A DNA stretch of 64,000 bases. Origin: Streptomyces sp. V1I1 (GTDB lineage Bacteria > Actinomycetota > Actinomycetes > Streptomycetales > Streptomycetaceae). The stretch spans positions 1,054,001 through 1,118,000 of the forward strand of contig NZ_JAUSZH010000001.1 of the NCBI RefSeq assembly GCF_030817355.1, written 5' to 3'. Under the pieces are notes generated by a model. It was given only the letters and a program-made list of their open reading frames with translations, had not been told where the DNA came from and made no database searches. Position 1 is the first letter of the stretch; each line of letters begins with the position of its first letter. Positions 60,532 through 64,000 of the stretch are shown in pieces. The position numbers and the translations under genes were made by a program.

Positions 60532-61177
60532 TCTTCTCCGCCTGGCCGCGCCAGTGCGCGACGATCTCGGCCGGCGCCTTCTCCGGCGAGCCTGCGTCGT
60601 ACGGCGGCTGCGGGTCGTACTCCGTGAGCAGCTGCACGGTCTGGGCGACCTCGTCGCCCGCGATCCGGCCGAGCAGATGCAGGGCCATGTCGATGCCGGA
60701 GGACACACCCGCCGCCGTGACGTACTTGCCGTCGAAGACGACCCGTTCGCCGGTCGGCTCGGCGCCGAGGGGCGCCAGATCGTCGAGCGCCAGCCAGTGC
60801 GTGGTGGCGCGGCGCCCCTTCAGCAGACCGGCGCCGGCGAGCACCAGCGAGCCGGTGCACACCGAGGTGGTCCAGGTGCTGGTGGCATCCGCCGTACGCA
60901 GCCAGTTGAGGATCGTCTCGTCGTGCATGGCCTCGCGGGAGCCGGGGCCGCCGGGCACCAGGACGATGTCGGGGCGCGGCACCTCTGCCAGGGTGCGGTC
61001 GGCGACCAGGGCGAGGCTGCCCTGGTCGCCCCGGACCGGACCGGTCTCCTTCGCCACGAACACGGTCTCGGCTCCGGGCAGCCGGGCGAGCAGCGTGCCG
61101 TAGCCGGCCGCGCGCGAGACCTCCTCGACCCCGTCGGCGGTCTCCTCCAGCGTGTTCCAGCCGGACCCGGTCGACAT
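60515..61177 (-). CDS. DJ-1/PfpI-like protein with a replaced N-terminus (probably non-functional)
   Basis: 220-residue ORF. From LARLPGAETVFVAKETGPV on it is a normal DJ-1/PfpI amidotransferase-like protein: PDIVLVPGGPGSR, TSVCTGSLVLAGAGLLKGRR (nucleophile-elbow Cys) and YVTAAGVSSGIDMALHLLG. The usual N-terminal strand-helix (IAFVLFDxFTALDAxGPYEV) is missing. In its place stand ~25 residues (NTLEETADGVEEVSRAAGYG) that are the second half of an AraC-type HTH from the neighbouring glxA remnant. So the ORF is a deletion fusion of two genes. No ribosome-binding site precedes the ATG. Confidence 0.75.
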   Translation of the reverse strand: MSTGSGWNTLEETADGVEEVSRAAGYGTLLARLPGAETVFVAKETGPVRGDQGSLALVADRTLAEVPRPDIVLVPGGPGSREAMHDETILNWLRTADATSTWTTSVCTGSLVLAGAGLLKGRRATTHWLALDDLAPLGAEPTGERVVFDGKYVTAAGVSSGIDMALHLLGRIAGDEVAQTVQLLTEYDPQPPYDAGSPEKAPAEIVAHWRGQAEKITHSR

Positions 61178-61631
61178 AGCGGCCCGGTGTCATGCCCGTC
61201 TCCTCCCGGAAGGCGCGGGCGAAGTGGCGTGGCGAGAGCCTGGCGCGGGCGGCGAGAGCCTCGATGGAGAGATCCTCTTCCGGGTGCTCGGTGATGTGGT
61301 GCTGCACGTCGCGAAGCGGCTCTCGGCGCGCGGTCTGGGCGGCCAGCTGGGCGCTGAACTGCGCCTGGCTTCCCGGGCGTCGGCGGGTACGGGTGCCGGG
61401 GCCGCCGGGCACGATCAGCGTGTGGGGGACGGCGGCCTCGGCGAGGCTGCTGTCCGGGACGAGGGTGAGGCCGCTCGAGGTGCGGACCGGGGCGCCGTCC
61501 AGCGACGCGGTGCGGATCTCGTACGCGCGGCCGGCGGCCCTGTCGGCGCCCGCGAAGACCTCGACCGGGACGGTCACGTCGAGGCTCTGCAGGTCGTCGA
61601 AGAGGATGACGAGTACGGATCGCTGGGTCAT
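61094..61631 (-). pseudogene. Decayed GlxA-family regulator (DJ-1 domain plus AraC HTH)
   Basis: ATG at 61631 begins a good DJ-1-like domain (SVLVILFDDLQSLDVTVPVE, HTLIVPGGPGTR). It then jumps directly to RRRPGSQAQFSAQLAAQTAR, the linker found ~95 residues later in intact GlxA proteins, so the Cys-bearing core is deleted in frame. The first AraC helix-turn-helix (ALAARARLSPRHFARAFREE and GMTPGRYVDRVRLE) follows. Near 61150 the frame shifts (about 10 bases missing) and the second HTH half continues in the frame of the DJ-1-like ORF until GYGT at 61094, where it joins that gene. It cannot encode a working regulator. Confidence 0.75.
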
Positions 61632-61744
61632 GGCTTCCATCCTTGGCGGCGGCGGAGATGGCCGCAATGACGGAGTACCCCACCTTTCCTGCCATCCGGG
61701 CCCCGGTCTTCACGGCGTACCGACCAGTCGGTAACGTGCCGGGT

Positions 61745-62608
61745 ATGACCTCTCTGCCTCCGCGCGCGGGACGCCGCTGCCACAACGCCCTCAACCCGCT
61801 GCACTCGACGGTCTACTTCTCGCCGGACTTCACCGACCAGCTCGCGCAGCTCGGCATCGAGGACGCGAGGGCCGCCTACTTCGCCGGGCGCGGCGCCGCG
61901 ATGGGCGCCGTCGGGCCGGGTGCGGTCACCGCGGCCTTCTACAACTTCAACCACGAACTGGTCGCCCGGCATCTGCCCGCCGTGTGGGACATCGCGTCCC
62001 CCGAGGCCGTCCTGGAGGCCCGGCTGCGCGCCGCCGACAGCACGCTGCGGCGGCTGCTGGGCGACGAGGTCATCGCATCGGAGGAGCTGGCGGAAGCGGC
62101 GCGGCTCGCGCTGCGCGCCGCCGAGGCGTGCACGCGGCACGCCCGGCCGCTGTACGCCGCGCATGCCGACCTGACGGTCCCCGAGGAGCCGCATCTCGCC
62201 TACTGGCATGCCGCGACCCTGCTGCGCGAGCACCGCGGCGACGGCCACCTCATGGCGCTGCTCTCCGCAGAGCTCGACCCCGTCGAGGCGCTGGTGAGCC
62301 ACACAGCCACCGGCAAGGGCATGGCGCCGCGCTGGATTCTGGCCACGCGCGGCTGGCGGCGCGCCGACTGGGAGGCCGCCCAGGGGCGGCTGCGGGAGCG
62401 TGGAATCCTGGACGCCGAGGGCGAGTTGACCGAGGATGGCGTACGGCTGCGGGCGGAGCTGGAGGAGCACACGGACCGCATCGACCTCGCCCCGTACGAG
62501 CATCTGGGGGCCGAGGATGTCGAGCGGCTGACCGAGCTGGGGCGCGGCTTCCTGACGACCGCGGCGGCCTCCGGCGCCTTCCCCGCGGACCTCAGCGGCA
62601 AGGGCTGA
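61745..62608 (+). CDS. SCO6745-family protein
   Basis: 287 residues from ATG 61745. Almost all-helical, no signal peptide: RAGRRCHNALNPLHSTVYFS, YFAGRGAAMGAVGPGAVTA, FYNFNHELVARHLPAVWD, HLAYWHAATLLREHRGDGHL and a C-terminal winged-helix-like part (GRLRERGILDAEGELTEDGV). It matches the actinobacterial SCO6745 family. The C-terminal part looks like a MarR-type fold, and a DNA-binding or ligand-binding role is possible. It is divergent from the glxA remnant, with 113 bases between starts. Confidence 0.88.
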   Translation: MTSLPPRAGRRCHNALNPLHSTVYFSPDFTDQLAQLGIEDARAAYFAGRGAAMGAVGPGAVTAAFYNFNHELVARHLPAVWDIASPEAVLEARLRAADSTLRRLLGDEVIASEELAEAARLALRAAEACTRHARPLYAAHADLTVPEEPHLAYWHAATLLREHRGDGHLMALLSAELDPVEALVSHTATGKGMAPRWILATRGWRRADWEAAQGRLRERGILDAEGELTEDGVRLRAELEEHTDRIDLAPYEHLGAEDVERLTELGRGFLTTAAASGAFPADLSGKG

Positions 62609-62669
62609 CGTTTACCACGGCCCTCCAGGGCAACCCGGGAGACATCAGTCACCGACCCTGGAGGTGCCC

Positions 62670-62804
62670 TTGTTCCGCGCAGTCGCAGACGCACTCCGAA
62701 TGATCGGCTCAGCGATCGCCACCGTGGTGACGCTGCCCTTCCGGATGCTCGCCCGACTCTTCGGCGGAGCCTCGCGCGGCGGAGGCCGAACTCGCCGCGT
62801 CTGA
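62670..62804 (+). CDS. LPFR-motif small protein
   Basis: 44 residues, TTG start with GGAGG five bases upstream. It reads MFRAVADALRMIGSAIATVV, then TLPFRMLARLFGGAS and a basic Gly/Arg tail (RGGGRTRRV). One amphipathic or membrane-associated helix is likely. I recall a conserved family of Streptomyces small proteins with an LPFR motif; no function is known. It stands between the SCO6745-family gene and tex. Confidence 0.75.
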   Translation: MFRAVADALRMIGSAIATVVTLPFRMLARLFGGASRGGGRTRRV

Positions 62805-62886
62805 AGCGGCAGGCGACACGGCCCCCGGCCACCCGGCACAATGCACTCTCAAGCACAGCCAGCATGAGAAGGCGAGTCGGGGAACC

Positions 62887-64000
62887 GTGACGACGTCCAT
62901 CGAAGGCAGGATCGCCGAGGAGCTCGGCGTACGGGAGCGGCAGGTGACGGCGGCCGTCGAGCTGCTCGACGGCGGGTCGACCGTGCCGTTCATCGCGCGC
63001 TACCGCAAAGAAGCGACCGAGATGCTCGACGACGCGCAGCTGCGCACGCTCGAGGAGCGGCTGCGGTATCTGCGGGAGCTGGAGGAACGGCGGACCGCGA
63101 TCCTGGAGTCCGTGCGCGAGCAGGGCAAGCTGGACGAGGCGCTGGAGGCGCAGATCCGGGCCGCCGACACCAAGGCGCGCCTTGAGGACATCTACCTGCC
63201 GTTCAAGCCGAAGCGGCGTACCAAGGCGCAGATCGCACGTGAGGCGGGTCTTGAGCCGCTGGCCGACGGGCTGCTCGGCGACCCGTCGGTGGAGCCGCTC
63301 GCGGCCGCCGCGGCCTTCGTGGACGAAGCCTTGGGCGTCGCAGACGCCGCCGCGGCGCTGGAGGGCGCGCGGGCGATCTTGACGGAGCGTTTCTCCGAGG
63401 ATGCCGACCTGATCGGCGAGCTGCGCGAGCGGATGTGGACGCGCGGCCGGCTGGCGGCGAAGGTGCGCGACGGCAAGGAGGAGGCGGGCGCGAAGTTCGC
63501 CGACTACTTCGACTTCGCGGAGCCGTTCAAGGAACTGCCTTCGCACCGGGTACTCGCCATGTTCCGGGGCGAGAAGGAGGACATCCTCGACCTGGTGCTG
63601 GAGCCGGAGGAGCCGGGCGAGCAGCCGGGCCCTTCGACGTACGAGGGGATGATCGCCCGGCGCTTCGACGTCGCCGACCGCGGACGTCCCGGCGACAAGT
63701 GGCTCGCCGACACCGTGCGTTGGGCGTGGCGGACGCGGATCCTGGTGCATCTGGGGATCGACCTGCGACTGCGGCTCCGTACGGCGGCGGAGGACGAGGC
63801 GGTCCGGGTCTTCGCGGCGAACCTGCGGGATCTGCTGCTTGCCGCGCCGGCGGGCACGCGGGCGACGCTGGGGCTCGACCCCGGTTTCCGTACGGGCGTG
63901 AAGGTCGCCGTCGTCGACTCGACCGGCAAGGTCGTCGCCACGGACGTCATCTACCCGCACGTCCCGGCGAACAAGTGGGACGAGTCGCTGGCGAAACTGG
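62887..64000 (+). CDS. tex: Tex-family RNA-binding transcription accessory protein (3' end outside window)
   Basis: GTG start at 62887; 371 codons are visible and the frame runs off the window end. The N-terminal Tex region (IAEELGVRERQVTAAVELLD, GSTVPFIARYRKEATEML, DDAQLRTLEERLRYLRELEE) and the following LEDIYLPFKPKRRTKAQIAR are well conserved. The YqgF domain begins near the window edge at TLGLDPGFRTGVKVAVVDST. The S1 RNA-binding domain lies beyond. Tex associates with transcription and translation machinery; its precise role is unclear. Confidence 0.95.
   Translation, partial: MTTSIEGRIAEELGVRERQVTAAVELLDGGSTVPFIARYRKEATEMLDDAQLRTLEERLRYLRELEERRTAILESVREQGKLDEALEAQIRAADTKARLEDIYLPFKPKRRTKAQIAREAGLEPLADGLLGDPSVEPLAAAAAFVDEALGVADAAAALEGARAILTERFSEDADLIGELRERMWTRGRLAAKVRDGKEEAGAKFADYFDFAEPFKELPSHRVLAMFRGEKEDILDLVLEPEEPGEQPGPSTYEGMIARRFDVADRGRPGDKWLADTVRWAWRTRILVHLGIDLRLRLRTAAEDEAVRVFAANLRDLLLAAPAGTRATLGLDPGFRTGVKVAVVDSTGKVVATDVIYPHVPANKWDESLAKL

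Noticed and set aside
60189..61667. One 492-residue GlxA-like gene
   Set aside because: Only the first third has homology. After the HTH frameshift the frame is an Arg/Gly-rich shadow running into the antisense of the enoyl-CoA hydratase gene.

Overview
The window is a 64 kb chromosomal segment of a high-GC actinomycete, almost certainly a Streptomyces. The evidence is strong codon-position GC bias, GTG, TTG and probable CTG starts, many ATGA/GTGA start-stop overlaps, a conservon (histidine kinase, roadblock protein, DUF742 protein, small GTPase-like protein), a complete bacterial hopanoid operon, and a c-di-AMP (ydaO-type) leader in front of a LysM/M23 peptidase. From memory, the order idi - surface-polymer genes - hopanoid operon - XRE regulator follows the Streptomyces coelicolor SCO6745-SCO6771 region. 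No rRNA, tRNA, insertion sequence, prophage or CRISPR array was seen.

Layout. 0-1.7 kb: the end of a secreted CBM/PKD protein and a Tat-exported sugar isomerase-like protein. 2-7.1 kb: an NMT1/SsuA-type ABC importer divergent from a LacI regulator and an enolase-superfamily enzyme, with two tandem LacI-type operators in the shared promoter. 7.6-8.8 kb: an acyl-CoA dehydrogenase homologue that lacks the usual catalytic Glu. 8.9-12.7 kb: a conservon ending in a GAF protein. 13-20.5 kb: a metallo-hydrolase, an F420-type oxidoreductase, a carboxymuconolactone decarboxylase-family protein, a fossil acyl-CoA dehydrogenase, then a TPP enzyme / Glu-Leu dehydrogenase / TetR / PfkB run. 20.5-27.4 kb: a five-gene cassette of the Salmonella STM4015-STM4011 type (LRR-like protein, ATP-grasp, phosphatase-superfamily hydrolase, two radical SAM enzymes), divergent from two uncharacterised genes. 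27.4-33.5 kb: SGNH hydrolase, riboswitch-controlled M23 peptidase, alpha-galactosidase, tyrosine phosphatase.

34-47 kb: the hopanoid operon on the minus strand, in the order hpnC, hpnD, hpnE, polyprenyl synthase, shc, hpnG, hpnH, ispG, dxs, aminotransferase. It covers isoprenoid precursor supply (Dxs, IspG), FPP and squalene formation (HpnC/D/E), cyclisation (Shc) and C35 side-chain assembly (HpnH, HpnG, aminotransferase). An XRE-cupin regulator with tandem palindromic operators and a 43-residue membrane protein follow it. The idi gene at 58.4 kb adds isomerase capacity.

47.3-55.8 kb: a surface-polymer locus with a TagGH-like ABC exporter, a GT2 glycosyltransferase, a glycerol-1-phosphate dehydrogenase-like enzyme, a nucleotidyltransferase, two CDP-alcohol phosphatidyltransferases and a GalE-like epimerase. 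I infer a CDP-activated polyol-phosphate glycan or lipid. 55.9-64 kb: CDF metal exporter, methyltransferase-acetyltransferase fusion, idi, anti-sigma-type ATPase, enoyl-CoA hydratase, a collapsed glxA/DJ-1 gene pair, an SCO6745-family protein, an LPFR-type small protein and the start of tex.

The most promising uncharacterised systems are the STM4011-4015-type cassette with its divergent partners, and the G1P dehydrogenase / dual CDP-alcohol transferase locus. Several small lesions are also worth attention: a repeat element inserted in frame in shc, an acyl-CoA dehydrogenase fossil, and the fused glxA/DJ-1 remnant.
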